Both the position numbers and the translations under genes were made by a program. Positions 45,301 through 55,211 of a stretch of 64,000 bases of DNA are shown here, in pieces (position 1 is the first letter of the stretch; each line of letters begins with the position of its first letter). The notes under the pieces are model-generated. The model was not told where the DNA came from and did no database searches. It saw only the letters and a program-made list of their open reading frames with translations. Source of the DNA: Bog-950 sp964423405 (GTDB taxonomy: Bacteria; Bacteroidota; Bacteroidia; Chitinophagales; LD1); the NCBI GenBank assembly GCA_964423405.1, contig CAYREY010000003.1, positions 1 to 64,000 on the forward strand, given 5' to 3'.

Positions 45301-46383
45301 ATCAAGAGTTTTCCTTACCCAATCCACACAGTTGCTATAATAGCTGCTTAGCTCTGGCTTACCTTCCCTATCCACTTCCGGAAGATTCCGTTCTGGCAAT
45401 AAAACCAAAACATGCTCTCCATTATTTAATACCTCCGTTACCCTGTCCCAGATAGTAAGTATAGAAACCTCTGCGTCTAATCCCGATGGTATCACATCCT
45501 TTCCTTTAGGAGGGGCACTCAGCATTTCCCGCAGGTCAATCATGTCGCGCGTAACGTACGGAAGCTTTAACAGGCGCAAATACCCTTTACCACTCATATC
45601 CGGGAAAGAGAGGTTTTTTATTTTTTCCGTATCTAATATGCTGGTAATGTCTACAGACTTACGGGCAGTAATAAGTCGCTTTTCAGTAAATGGAGAATTT
45701 ATAAAATAGCGCCAAAGGCGCTCAAACTGATTCAAGTCAAAGTCAAGGTCTTCCGCCCATTCTATCGGCTTTTCCTTTTCTTCCTCTTTTTCCAACTCCA
45801 GGAATTGGAAAAACAAAACTGTTTCCTTTAATACCAACAACGTCAGCAAAACAATGCCAACAACAAGGTCAAGTGCTAATTTCTGATACAAATACGGAAG
45901 AAGTGCTATCAATATTATAATGCCAACTACATTGATAAAAGAAATCCACTCCTTAAGCCAGGTAAATCGTTTTAAAAGAAACCCCGGTTTTCCTAAACAA
46001 TAAAAGGTCTCCTCAATTGGAAGAATATTATCTCCCTTTACTAAATCAAGCAATGCTCTGACTCCCCACTTTAGCAGATTATACGACAGGAGAAACAAAA
46101 GCACCAATAGAAAAAAAACAAAGCTCTTAATAACATTCAGAAATGGAGCTATGCCAAGAATAGAGGCAGCGAGGTTATTGACCCAGTCGAGTATTGGCAT
46201 TCCGTAATAAATAAATAATGGAATGGCTGTCATGCAAAACAAGAAGGAGAAGAACACAAAACCCAGGTTCCAAAAACTTCGGGGGGCAGTTTTGTAATTG
46301 GGTTTTTCTACCAACCAGTTCATTAATATGAAAAGAAGCGGATACGCAATGTATGAAAAGATAAAATTGAGGGTATCAGACAT
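42388..46383 (-). CDS. Large membrane protein with helicase-like core, zinc ribbon and HExxH peptidase
   Basis: In this 1331-aa protein, residues 1-200 hold about six hydrophobic segments. A middle region resembles a degenerate superfamily 2 helicase fold (ILVTSSYDLLEG, FILVMSYEDQI), with no clear Walker A. Near 1165 is a zinc ribbon with CDFCGQW and ICSNC. Near 1262 is a metallopeptidase motif HELVHIW followed by a second acidic site in EGHATW. A LIM-like zinc domain before such a peptidase recalls DA1-type proteases. It is the last gene of the cassette, 15 bases after the coiled-coil gene. It is probably a membrane-anchored protease effector. Confidence 0.7.
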   Translation of the reverse strand: MSDTLNFIFSYIAYPLLFILMNWLVEKPNYKTAPRSFWNLGFVFFSFLFCMTAIPLFIYYGMPILDWVNNLAASILGIAPFLNVIKSFVFFLLVLLFLLSYNLLKWGVRALLDLVKGDNILPIEETFYCLGKPGFLLKRFTWLKEWISFINVVGIIILIALLPYLYQKLALDLVVGIVLLTLLVLKETVLFFQFLELEKEEEKEKPIEWAEDLDFDLNQFERLWRYFINSPFTEKRLITARKSVDITSILDTEKIKNLSFPDMSGKGYLRLLKLPYVTRDMIDLREMLSAPPKGKDVIPSGLDAEVSILTIWDRVTEVLNNGEHVLVLLPERNLPEVDREGKPELSSYYSNCVDWVRKTLDQLLDVHYFTVQTFSALRPENIIGNILVTSSYDLLEGRNTLELSKDWFDNTGFILVMSYEDQIKAGNFNNLILSNILRRLKINCQLAVVSGPQEQLESSVRSAFEMHPGIEEKETHAITAHQQYYFIWRDEGRAFASYFLRGHHSNTDLGDSLMLTLPAINLMTKNISIYNPDKWAVKEFIEETQKVINKIDPNKLPDPVNWNYPDILLRKLVGEIYNHNFYTHQPEGFAVVYDYAFNAGETLSEALTFYRKAEMVHVLAAPYLFREYFSANIQFFKDSPVRSLGVVLQRTPYTIAYSLFKILRINDVSEKDVESKLKLKEVRFAVDVKKTTIENLENLWVKYLQLPDSQVKGLVKVKQEETFEPLEKGRSYSFVTNTYFNKGDLRNFTFDFESEVYVQENTPTGSVVLDIIPKGLLFQKYVVGQIHVFKGKTYGVRGYDDSDKTRPVLWVQLDNTQGKVAAYRSATTIKFCGEKPALTQMIETRLVNNTYEVSLWEGEFEINTHGYFRITEEFNLFNRQNFYPADSTQDSQVSRKYAFGRYVLLELPIAKFEAHTNLPDFMQHEQTLAALLHESLRTFFPSVWPYVHATAMHAEKIVCPGTDDKGFVQPFLITPEGHPHKKESSLQVIIFEDCAFDMGIAGSIYRNMEYVTGVLEDYLNFCNYETVKSSRADGDAPVVSGGFQNCVAPLDTVEMEGVQFDPVSSAVYLDLPLFYLNFGRTETPEWLYLKGAQKLLKTMRAGRSNAITEKRQQFLFGEVEVSETGNKHQCDFCGQWEDVSTIKAIQNDGREICSNCIVTCVTTCEELVECISFSRDFLTKEYSISLPENVEIKYANAHMINKHRKGFVPTPRFDPRVAGFAQSDNLVAVENGAPKKDTIAVLTHELVHIWQYKNLDMDRMRKDYELFLIEGHATWVEINVRRKIRPEVNWEELIAPATRRDEYGEGFRLIKKMVGHYKEDPFVFLNRLYPK

Positions 46384-46398
46384 ATTATATCTTCTGTC

Positions 46399-48135
46399 TT
46401 ATTTCTTTTTATAAATTAAATCCTCCACCGAAGTAACCGAATTTGCCATCCATTCATTTTGTTCATCGCTTAGTTGATACAATTGAAAATTCACCGGATT
46501 TGCTTCCATCAGTTCAGTCCGCACGTCCGCCAGGTAATTTTTCTGTAGGCTTTGATGTGCCTTATTTTGCTCCAGGTGCATCTTCCATTCCACAAGATTT
46601 AGATGATTGTTCTCGAGGAATTTAACCGCAGACCGGTTATACTCTTTTTGGAACTCAAGGCGATCGAAATTTCTTTTTAATTTCTCAATCTCATCTTCAA
46701 GAATTACAATATTCTTATTTAGAAGACGTATCTCGTACAAGCATTTTACATAAGTGAATTGATGCTGATAATAGTCTTCTACCCTTCTAAAAAAACCAAG
46801 GGCGGCAGAAAATATGGCCGATTTAATTAGGTCCGCAGCCTTCCTTGTTTTCCGGATATAAAACCATAAGCAAAAAAGATAGGATAAGGCGAACAGGGTT
46901 GGCCCGAGCCAACCTAACTTCAGCCAAACAACAAATTTTTCATAATTTTCTGTGGCCCCCAGCAAAAGGAAAGGAATAAGTATTAATACTAAAAAAGTGA
47001 AGGACCAGCTTTTCTCAGGTAATGCGTCAACAACCTTGTCATATTTTTCCCTAAGTTCAAGAACAGATTGCATAAAAACATTCCACGTATCAAGTGGATT
47101 TTCGAGTCCAACTTGTAACTCTTTTTTCTGCTTTACTTCATTACGGATAGATTCCAGTTTCACCTGAATTTCTTTTTCAGATTGGTAGGAAAATGTCAAC
47201 TCCGGCTTAGGAATTATCCCCCGCAGAAATTCCACTCGCCTGATAAAGTCCTCTCTTCGTGTTTCTGACGTTTTTTTGACACCAGCCACAATTCGGTCAA
47301 CATATGACTGAGTTACTTCCCGGGTGGAATCATTATACCAACAGGGGATCTCCCATAATACCCCGGTATTCAAATTGTCAAAACGGGGAAAGTCGATCTT
47401 AATTTCAGAATTGTAAAGAATAACGTTTCCCTGAACAGGCATGTTTATCTCCAGTGCCTTTTCGACTACATGCGCATTCCATCTCAACTCCTCAAGTAAC
47501 TTTTTTTTACCTTCCGTATCATTTTGCAACACACGAAAAAGAATAGTATCATTTGTGCCCAGTATTTCCTTAGAACCTGACCTGGGATGGAGATTGTAGA
47601 TGGTTAGCAGAGAACTGTCCCAAAGAAGTTGGTCCTTTTCCGGTTTATCATCATATGTTTTATACCTAAAGAAACGGTCTGTAGAAGGGGATAGTAAACG
47701 AGGGCCTTGACTTAAATCCTCGTCAATGTTTTTTTTATGGCCGGCACTTAAAAGGGAGTAGAGTTCATCCTTGCAGTCATAGCGATTATCTATCGCCACA
47801 ATTGTTTTCTTCCAATTTCTAACTATCCCTTCCCCGGCGAAATCCTTTAGCGAACCCAAAAGTGCGTTTGCCCGTTTTACCAGGTTGTCACTGCAATCAA
47901 GATGATTCTCATAGCATAAAAAAAAGACAATTTGTACATCCGTAGACTTATAGATCAAGCGATGCATCCACCAGCGCCTTACATCCATACTAATTGCCTC
48001 TGCCCGCTCCGAAAAACTACCGTGTATTGCAGAAGATACCAGCAACTCTCCCTGTGACACTTGCTTATTAAGTAAGAAAGAACTTTCTATACCTTTAAGT
48101 TCAGAGATCGTATTTAGAAGCAGTGTAATCATCAT
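46399..48135 (-). CDS. Membrane protein with C-terminal coiled coil
   Basis: In this 578-aa protein, residues 1-370 are a soluble mixed domain with no recognised family. Two hydrophobic segments near 385-430 (WSFTFLVLILIPFLLLG; PTLFALSYLFCLWFYI) give a membrane hairpin. Residues 450-578 form a long charged coiled coil. It lies 14 bases after the tubulin-like gene. It could link the tubulin-like protein to the membrane. Cassette partners flank it on both sides, so it is probably structural or a scaffold. Confidence 0.65.
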   Translation of the reverse strand: MMITLLLNTISELKGIESSFLLNKQVSQGELLVSSAIHGSFSERAEAISMDVRRWWMHRLIYKSTDVQIVFFLCYENHLDCSDNLVKRANALLGSLKDFAGEGIVRNWKKTIVAIDNRYDCKDELYSLLSAGHKKNIDEDLSQGPRLLSPSTDRFFRYKTYDDKPEKDQLLWDSSLLTIYNLHPRSGSKEILGTNDTILFRVLQNDTEGKKKLLEELRWNAHVVEKALEINMPVQGNVILYNSEIKIDFPRFDNLNTGVLWEIPCWYNDSTREVTQSYVDRIVAGVKKTSETRREDFIRRVEFLRGIIPKPELTFSYQSEKEIQVKLESIRNEVKQKKELQVGLENPLDTWNVFMQSVLELREKYDKVVDALPEKSWSFTFLVLILIPFLLLGATENYEKFVVWLKLGWLGPTLFALSYLFCLWFYIRKTRKAADLIKSAIFSAALGFFRRVEDYYQHQFTYVKCLYEIRLLNKNIVILEDEIEKLKRNFDRLEFQKEYNRSAVKFLENNHLNLVEWKMHLEQNKAHQSLQKNYLADVRTELMEANPVNFQLYQLSDEQNEWMANSVTSVEDLIYKKK

Positions 48136-48149
48136 TCAACCGGTTCCGG

Positions 48150-51100
48150 TTAAGCCTTTGGTTTACGGGTATCTATAATTTTATCCCACATCTGTATAGT
48201 AGTAGGCTCAAGTTTATTATAGGTTTTTCCAGCCTTTTTCAGTGTTTCAAAAAACTCAAGATACTCCTTCTGAGCATCTCTTACTTTTTCCTTGCCAAAA
48301 ATTGTAGCATAAAACGCTGATATATCGTCAGCATAGTCTTTAAACAGTAGTTCGGCTAACCTTTCGGAATCAGTGCTCTTTTTTTCAGAGATGATTGTGG
48401 CCAATACATCCAATATGTTTAAATCCTTGTCCTTAAACTCAATTTTTCTCGAGCCTGTGTAAAATTTGCGCTTGCTTATACTTTTGGCATCTGAAGATGT
48501 ATCCAAATCCTTCTTCGCTTTGATGCTTCCCTCTTTCAATAACTCATCCACTGCTTCAGGATTATCCAATAAATAATTAAGTAAGCTGTTAAACGTGCCG
48601 CTTACCGCCTTACCATATTCATCCCTTAAAACAACAAATTCATCCCCCACAAATTGTTTCCATCCAAAACCCGATTCTGTTTCCCCCGAAGGACTATGAA
48701 CAAACTCATCATAAATAAGCCCTAACAGAAATGTTTCCCTTGCAAGAATATCGCTTACCTTGTTAAACCCAACGCGCACTTCAGGAAGATATGATCTTTT
48801 GTGCCAGCGCTTGTCAAGATGGGGAGTGAAAAATTTCATTACATCCTTATCCTTTCCATTCTCCGAACTACGCTCCGACAAGTGAAGCTTCCTTATCCTT
48901 TCCTTATACACCTCAAAATACGTTCCGATGGCAAATTTATTTTCCGGATCGTTGTCGTTAAAGGCCTCTACTTCATCAATAGTAAAACAAACTGTACTGT
49001 TAGCGTAAACAATGGCGTAGGGATCAAAAGCGTTATCCGCAACTATTTCACCATTCATACTCGTTTGGGAAGGCAAAGAAGCGGCAAGTGCCTCGTTAAC
49101 TCCCCAAAACTGAAATTTAGTATTCTCTTCGTGGCGAACATCCGGGTTCAGTTTAAGCAAAGGCGTATCGGCCCTCAAGGTAATACCATTGATTCTGCTT
49201 GAAACATACTTTTGTATGTCCTCATCCTCATATTTACCATTAAGTTCAGCTTCTTTCCGGAGGGCCTGTAACAAATTCATGTTAATCTGTGGATCCGTTT
49301 TCAGTTTTTCTGCGCCAAGCGGAACTACTTGCTGCTTGAATTTTTCTACGCTATCCAGCAACGCATTTTTTTGCTTACCTGATTTTTTATTTGATCGGTA
49401 TGTTTCAATAAAAGTGTCATAGATCATATAAAAAATGCCTTCCAAAACTTCTTTTGGCAGATCCTGGTCATCATAGAAAGGCTTGCGTTCCGCCCAAATT
49501 TTTTCCTTGTATCCGTTCAACTTAATCGTCTCCCGCTCGGTCTTTCCCTGAATTAATACTTCGGAATAATTTTTATCAGATAAAACAAATGAATTCGAGC
49601 TATCAGCAGGTTTGTGATGCTTGTTATTCAAAACATCTGCTTCATCCAATAATTCAGATTCCAACTTTACAATATTATCGAAAAAACTTTCGAGCAGAGA
49701 ATTCATAATACTAATACCGCCAGTCAACTCCTCCAAAACCATTTCGAGCGTCTTTTCCTTCGCGTATTTGGAAATATTGGTTTTTTGACGCTGTGCTTTT
49801 TGCACGTACTCCTCTGTAAATTGCTTATACTTATTTTTCACTGCAACCTTTTTCAACCAATTCTGTTGCTTGGCTGCACGAAGTCTGTCCACCGCAGATT
49901 CCTGTTCGTCCGTACCTGGGTCATCGTAAGAGCTTTCATATTTTTCAATCGCTTTCTCAAGCCCCTCCGCTTCCGTTTTAATGAGGGCCAATTTCTTTTC
50001 AATCTGCGATTGCAGGTCGTACAATATATACCGGATTGCTACCGGATGCACCGGGTCCGCACCTCCGCTGAATAAATTGGTTAAATCCACTGCATTTTTG
50101 CGAATGGTTTCCTTATAATCTTTATCGGGCAGAATTGTAGAAGTGACATTTACTTTGATGGTATGTACCAATTCGAAAACGTAGGTTTTAAAATCACTTA
50201 AGTTTCTCTCGTAAGAGGCAATTTCATTATCAGCCTGCACCGGTTCCTTTAAACTTTCAGTTTCAAGCTTCTTACCGGTAAAATATTTGTATTTAGGCGT
50301 ATTCTGCAATTGCTCCTCTATAAATTTCTCAATGCTACTTAAGAATTCACCCGATTTTGGGGCACCAATTTCTCCATTCTCTCTTTTTGCGAAAGTCTGA
50401 TTATACAACCGTTTAAACAACTTACCCAAAACCTGGTCTTTGGCCAAAGACGGAATAGTTTGAAGATAATGCTCTCTTCGGTTCGGACGGGGATATTCCC
50501 TTCCTTGTAACTTGGCTTTATTATACTCATTTATCAAAATCATAAACCTTCTGTCGGTTTCACTCCATTGCTCCGAGATATTTCCGGCAATCCACTTTAG
50601 TGCACAAAAACGGGCCATATCATCAACAGGGTATATAAGGCGGCTTACTGCGCTTCCGCAAAAGCGTGCATAGCCATTGCTTTGAATCAGTTTAAGCAAC
50701 TCGTTATTGGCTATAGACAGCGAGCGCTCTCCGGCCCGGCTTGCAGCTAGCAAAAACAAGGTCTCTTCTACCTGTTTATAATAAGGGATAATGCCTCCGC
50801 CTAAGTTCTTTTTATCATCACCATCCCGATCAAACAGAAAAACAAAATCGTACGGAATATTGCTTTTAGGTAAAGCCCTGTTTTTATCAATTAAAGACTC
50901 TTTAACATCGAACTCAAACTCCAATTTAAAACTGTCGGTATCTATACCGTTGTAGTTGTATTTATAAACGGCTGCTAACTCTTTGATAGCTGCAAAGCCA
51001 TTGGCCTTCATATTTGTCTTTTGATTTACGCTTAAATCGCGAACATTATTCTCGTTCGATTCGGTAATTATACTTGGCAGAATAAACAGTCCAAAAAGAT

Positions 51101-51617
51101 TGAATTTTTCGATTCCTCTTTCAGTAAGCAACGTACGCATAATGGCCCCCATTTGCAAAAAAATACCGGAGCCGGTACCACCCGCTAGGGTACATACGAT
51201 AAAAACCCTGGGTGTTACTTTAAAAACATTTTCATCTCTAACAAACAGGTTGGCAATTTGGGAACTCAATTTCTTGAGCTTCCCTTCACGTATGGCAGCG
51301 CGTAAAGCAAGTCGACTTATAACACGAAATTGTGCCGCGCCCTGTGTAAGGTTATGCTCATCAAGCAAGGGCGAATCGGGAAACCATTCCTTTGCTTGTT
51401 CATCTACTTTTAGATAGGTGCCTACTTTCCGGTCGGTGCTGGTTTGGAAAATATTCTCCGGCTTAATGTGCTTCAACTCTTTAATGTCGTTTACATCCGT
51501 ATCAAAGCATGCCACGAGCAAATTGTCGCGCATGTTGCCCGTTATCCTGCTGCTTACCTCATTAACAATTTTACAGCCGGTGCCTCCTAAACCAATAATA
51601 ATCGTAGGTGTATTCAT
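48150..51617 (-). CDS. Tubulin-like GTPase (Tubulin_2-type)
   Basis: In this 1155-aa protein, the N-terminal Rossmann part has IIIGLGGTGCK at 6-16. The tubulin/FtsZ signature GGTGSG is at 146-151, in CTLAGGTGSGIF. The remainder is very long, helical and charged, well beyond normal tubulin size. Proteins of this kind are found in bacterial operons with vWA-domain and membrane proteins and are thought to form GTP-dependent assemblies. It is flanked by exactly such genes here. Catalytic details of the C-terminal region are unknown. Confidence 0.8.
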   Translation of the reverse strand: MNTPTIIIGLGGTGCKIVNEVSSRITGNMRDNLLVACFDTDVNDIKELKHIKPENIFQTSTDRKVGTYLKVDEQAKEWFPDSPLLDEHNLTQGAAQFRVISRLALRAAIREGKLKKLSSQIANLFVRDENVFKVTPRVFIVCTLAGGTGSGIFLQMGAIMRTLLTERGIEKFNLFGLFILPSIITESNENNVRDLSVNQKTNMKANGFAAIKELAAVYKYNYNGIDTDSFKLEFEFDVKESLIDKNRALPKSNIPYDFVFLFDRDGDDKKNLGGGIIPYYKQVEETLFLLAASRAGERSLSIANNELLKLIQSNGYARFCGSAVSRLIYPVDDMARFCALKWIAGNISEQWSETDRRFMILINEYNKAKLQGREYPRPNRREHYLQTIPSLAKDQVLGKLFKRLYNQTFAKRENGEIGAPKSGEFLSSIEKFIEEQLQNTPKYKYFTGKKLETESLKEPVQADNEIASYERNLSDFKTYVFELVHTIKVNVTSTILPDKDYKETIRKNAVDLTNLFSGGADPVHPVAIRYILYDLQSQIEKKLALIKTEAEGLEKAIEKYESSYDDPGTDEQESAVDRLRAAKQQNWLKKVAVKNKYKQFTEEYVQKAQRQKTNISKYAKEKTLEMVLEELTGGISIMNSLLESFFDNIVKLESELLDEADVLNNKHHKPADSSNSFVLSDKNYSEVLIQGKTERETIKLNGYKEKIWAERKPFYDDQDLPKEVLEGIFYMIYDTFIETYRSNKKSGKQKNALLDSVEKFKQQVVPLGAEKLKTDPQINMNLLQALRKEAELNGKYEDEDIQKYVSSRINGITLRADTPLLKLNPDVRHEENTKFQFWGVNEALAASLPSQTSMNGEIVADNAFDPYAIVYANSTVCFTIDEVEAFNDNDPENKFAIGTYFEVYKERIRKLHLSERSSENGKDKDVMKFFTPHLDKRWHKRSYLPEVRVGFNKVSDILARETFLLGLIYDEFVHSPSGETESGFGWKQFVGDEFVVLRDEYGKAVSGTFNSLLNYLLDNPEAVDELLKEGSIKAKKDLDTSSDAKSISKRKFYTGSRKIEFKDKDLNILDVLATIISEKKSTDSERLAELLFKDYADDISAFYATIFGKEKVRDAQKEYLEFFETLKKAGKTYNKLEPTTIQMWDKIIDTRKPKA

Positions 51618-51627
51618 AACTGTTTTT

Positions 51628-53730
51628 TTATGGAATGGTTATTTTGTAAAAATCAATATAGTCGTTTTGGGTAACAGTAATTACATCCCCGTCAATAATC
51701 TGCTCGCCTTTGGAAGGTATCTTATCTTCAACATTCTGATAATGCTCTAACCGCTGACCGTTTCTACGCATAGTGCTTTTACTCAGGCAGTTTTCTTTTA
51801 CTAAAACAATCGAACTGGTACGGGTTGCTTCAAGAATTAGTGATCCAACCGTGGTTCTTTCCGGTATTATAGGTATCAGATAGCGTGAAATTATTCCGGT
51901 TGGTAGTTTTCTTAAAGCACCGTAATTGATGCTTCGTTCATCCTCATAAAACTGAGAAACCCGTTTTGTCTGAATATAACTCCCTCTTCTAAACCGAGGC
52001 TTCTTAAACAACAGGATAATATAGAGCAGAAAAAGGATCAGGAAGAGGATGAATAATAGCAACTTCAAACAGCGCAAATACCAGGGTTGATCGGTTTTTA
52101 AATTTATTTTCCATTCGCCTTCAATCGACTCGTAATTCGGATTTTTAGATTTTGCCCTATATTTACCTGCATACGTTCCCTCGCGCATAAAGCAATTGCA
52201 TAAATTCTTTTTTAAGCATATCCGGTAACCAGACCCAACGACTTCCACGTCGAACGAAGTGCCCATAGGCGCATCAAACAAGACAAGATCAAAATCTTTT
52301 GGATCCAGAGGTTGCCCGGTCTGACGTACATATAAAAAGCCCTCTGAACAGATTTTATCTACAAAAGTACTTAATGCAATATCAGGGAACTGTATTTGCC
52401 CCCCGGGTACTGTGTCGGTCTTACCACTTATGTCGCAAACCTTCCTAATCAAAACAATTGTTTTTAGCATCTTGTCCAGGTAGCCGTCTTTTATTATCTG
52501 TATGCTTAACATAGAAGTATCGGCTTTAACCGGAACCATGCAGGTTAGCTTTCCATTGCTATAACCTGCCTCATAAGATTTATCGTTCGATTTTACAATA
52601 ACCTTCAACGATTTCAATAACCCATTGGTATCAGTAATACCGGTAAGGTTTTTACCTTCCAACACCACCTCATATTCCTTTAAATCCTCGCAAATTTCAT
52701 AAACACCATTTTCCGGGTCCTGACTTTTAAATTTTCCAACAAACCCCACATTAAATTCCAGTTCAGCAAAAGGCAGAATGCGTATTTTAGAAGGATTTAC
52801 TCTACGGTCAAAATTTATTCTAATTTGCTTACCAGCCGGAATTAGCCCATTACCCGCTGGTTTTACATGATATAAAAACGAACTAATAAGCGCAATTAGT
52901 TCACCCACCGGGGGCGTTGCGTCATTACAATTTTGAAAATGTTCGCTGATTACTAAAGGAAAGGTTGATTTTAGATCCGTAACCTGCGGAACCGTATTGT
53001 AAAGTATTTCGTCCTCGTAATAAACAATAAATCCTTTCAGTGGAATCTCCGGCGTATATTCAATTGATTGGTCACCAACCTTTTTAAAGTCTCTATTTTG
53101 CGAGGTTCCCAATATCTCCTGAGTTACCAGCGACAAGTCTTTACTGAGCTCTTCAACATCACCATTCGTAATAGTATGCGTTACCACCAATTTATAATCC
53201 TTTAGTAGCGCGCTTTCTAAAGAAGAGCTAGCGCGTTCAGATCTTTCCCTTAAAGTTTGTATAAAAACTACGTTTGGCCGAATAGAATTATAAAAGGCGC
53301 TATACTCCTTGTCAAAATCTTTTGCTACATCTCCACCCTTACACCCTCTATATGTATTCCAATCACCCCATACACCATCCGAAAAAATAATCAGCCAATT
53401 ATCCTTACCGTCATTTTTAAAAGCGGGAATTGCAGTTTTAAGCAAGCTAAACCCGTCGCATTGCTTTTGCTGCCATGCCTCAATCGCTCTTAAATCATCA
53501 TGCGTATGCTTAATGGTTATCAAATCATTACCACGCACAATATAAAACTCATCACTATCATCTAGCACGCTCCCCAAAAACTGCAGGGCATAATCGGCTA
53601 CTTTGTATTTCTCCCCGGTCATGCTTCCCGAATCATCCAGCACAAAAACAACCCTCCTCGAACTATTTGCCTCTTGACTAAATAGCGCTAAAAGTGCTAA
53701 CATCAACAAAAGCCTGGTTACTTTAATCAT
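51628..53730 (-). CDS. Membrane-anchored von Willebrand factor A protein
   Basis: This 700-aa protein starts with a signal peptide (hydrophobic 6-17), so the vWA domain (25-200) should face the periplasm. The metal-ion adhesion motif DDSGS is at 32-36, with SDG further on. Two beta-rich segments follow. A membrane span near 565-590 (LLLFILFLILFLLYIILLF) leads to a cytoplasmic tail of about 110 aa ending in GDVITV, which may be FHA-like. It is the first gene of the cassette and could pass an outside signal to the tubulin-like protein. Confidence 0.8.
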   Translation of the reverse strand: MIKVTRLLLMLALLALFSQEANSSRRVVFVLDDSGSMTGEKYKVADYALQFLGSVLDDSDEFYIVRGNDLITIKHTHDDLRAIEAWQQKQCDGFSLLKTAIPAFKNDGKDNWLIIFSDGVWGDWNTYRGCKGGDVAKDFDKEYSAFYNSIRPNVVFIQTLRERSERASSSLESALLKDYKLVVTHTITNGDVEELSKDLSLVTQEILGTSQNRDFKKVGDQSIEYTPEIPLKGFIVYYEDEILYNTVPQVTDLKSTFPLVISEHFQNCNDATPPVGELIALISSFLYHVKPAGNGLIPAGKQIRINFDRRVNPSKIRILPFAELEFNVGFVGKFKSQDPENGVYEICEDLKEYEVVLEGKNLTGITDTNGLLKSLKVIVKSNDKSYEAGYSNGKLTCMVPVKADTSMLSIQIIKDGYLDKMLKTIVLIRKVCDISGKTDTVPGGQIQFPDIALSTFVDKICSEGFLYVRQTGQPLDPKDFDLVLFDAPMGTSFDVEVVGSGYRICLKKNLCNCFMREGTYAGKYRAKSKNPNYESIEGEWKINLKTDQPWYLRCLKLLLFILFLILFLLYIILLFKKPRFRRGSYIQTKRVSQFYEDERSINYGALRKLPTGIISRYLIPIIPERTTVGSLILEATRTSSIVLVKENCLSKSTMRRNGQRLEHYQNVEDKIPSKGEQIIDGDVITVTQNDYIDFYKITIP

Positions 53731-54183
53731 GCGGGGTTAAATATCTATGTCTAACGGATAAAGAGTGTGTTGCTAAGCAAGGATAAGAAATTTTGTGGGG
53801 AAAAACGCTATGATTAGAAATTTTCCTGAAATGACTAATACATTAGATGATTACGATATAGAACTCGGTGGGGATCAAAGAGTGTTTCAGAAAAGTTGTT
53901 TGTTTTTCTTTTATTTGCTTCCAAGAAAAATACCCTGTTATTTATCAAATTGGGTTTATGTAAGTTTATTGCTGACTGACTAGGTAATTAAAGGAAGTAG
54001 GATAATATAGGATATATTTCATTTCTAAATTTTTCTTACTATTGTCTACAATAACTAATGACCTGATTATAATTTTATATTGCCTTTGCTTTATTCTTTT
54101 TAAGAATTTCAATGATCGCAAAACCTAATCAGCTTAATTCTTATTGACCTTTTTATAAATACTACAACCCAAATCCTTTAATC
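53731..54183. other. Divergent intergenic region
   Basis: Between the minus-strand vWA cassette and the plus-strand ABC operon; it should hold both promoters. A perfect 11-bp palindrome TTGCTAAGCAA lies at 53770-53780, about 45 bases upstream of the vWA start, and could be an operator. The rest is AT-rich. The short open frame at 53795 is not convincing. Confidence 0.4.
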
Positions 54184-55206
54184 ATGAAAAAAAATCTGTT
54201 TATTCTTTTTTTTGTTGCCTCACTTGTGAATGGCTGTAATACAGGCTCCAATAAGCCCTCCAGTGAAACAACCCAAAGCGATGGCCTTTATCACGGTACA
54301 ATTAAAGCGGGTCACCTTGTTGCGTTAGACCACGCACCTTTATTTGTGGCAAAAGAAGCCGGCTATTTTAAGCAAAATGGCATCGATTTAGAGACTGTGG
54401 CATTTAGCAATCCTGGTGACAATAACACCGCGCTTGCAGGCGGAAGCATTCAGTTTTCAGCTAATCCATTCACGCTGCCCTATTTCGCTGTTAACAGCGG
54501 TATTAATATGCAGATCGTTTCTGCGGCAGGAGGACTCGGTGTGATTGAAGTTGTTATTCAGGGGAAATACAAAGTTACCAGTATTAGCGCCTTAATAAGC
54601 TATATTAAAGCACATAAAGGTAAAAAGCTGAAGATAGCAGTACTAAAGGGAGATACTCTTGAAATGATGATATACAAAATACTTACTGACAACGGGCTTA
54701 CTTACGATGACGTGGAAATGATTTGGTTTAATGACCTATTGGCAATGGTTGATGCTTTCAAAACAAAACAGGTAGATGTCCTTAGTTTCCTTAAACCCTA
54801 TTCAACCGATTTGATAGTGAATTACGGAGCTACCTCTATTGCTACCAATAGCGATGTGTGGGGAGAAGGAACGCCTAACTGCACAGTGGATATTATGGAA
54901 GATTTTGGAAAGAAATATCCCAAAACTGTTGAGGCATATATCAAATCCCTGAATCAGGGTTTCGACCTTATTGTAAACCAACCCGACAGTGCTGTTGCAC
55001 TTTTGGAGAAAGGTGGCTATTTTAAGGTTGGCAAGGATGTCCTTTTATATGCATTTAAAAATCAACCAAAGAAGGTGACATTAAGGCCAAATGTTGCCGG
55101 AATGAATCAAGCTATCGATAACATGGTAACAATGGGCTACATAAAAAAGCCTACAAAAGAGGTTGTGAATTTACGCTTTCTGGAAGCGGCCTTACCTAAT
55201 CAATAG
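54184..55206 (+). CDS. NitT/TauT-type ABC transporter substrate-binding lipoprotein
   Basis: This 340-aa protein has a lipoprotein signal peptide (lipobox VNGC) followed by a periplasmic binding domain of the NMT1/SsuA/TauA type: FVAKEAGYFKQNGIDLETV, LAGGSIQFSA. These proteins bind nitrate, sulfonates, thiamine precursors or similar small molecules; the ligand here cannot be read. It is the first gene of the operon, with permease and ATPase following at 5 and 2 bases. Confidence 0.88.
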   Translation: MKKNLFILFFVASLVNGCNTGSNKPSSETTQSDGLYHGTIKAGHLVALDHAPLFVAKEAGYFKQNGIDLETVAFSNPGDNNTALAGGSIQFSANPFTLPYFAVNSGINMQIVSAAGGLGVIEVVIQGKYKVTSISALISYIKAHKGKKLKIAVLKGDTLEMMIYKILTDNGLTYDDVEMIWFNDLLAMVDAFKTKQVDVLSFLKPYSTDLIVNYGATSIATNSDVWGEGTPNCTVDIMEDFGKKYPKTVEAYIKSLNQGFDLIVNQPDSAVALLEKGGYFKVGKDVLLYAFKNQPKKVTLRPNVAGMNQAIDNMVTMGYIKKPTKEVVNLRFLEAALPNQ

Positions 55207-55211
55207 AACCG

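Noticed and set aside
53795..53983. 62-codon frame in the divergent intergenic region
   Set aside because: No recognisable start context or similarity; probably chance in AT-rich DNA.
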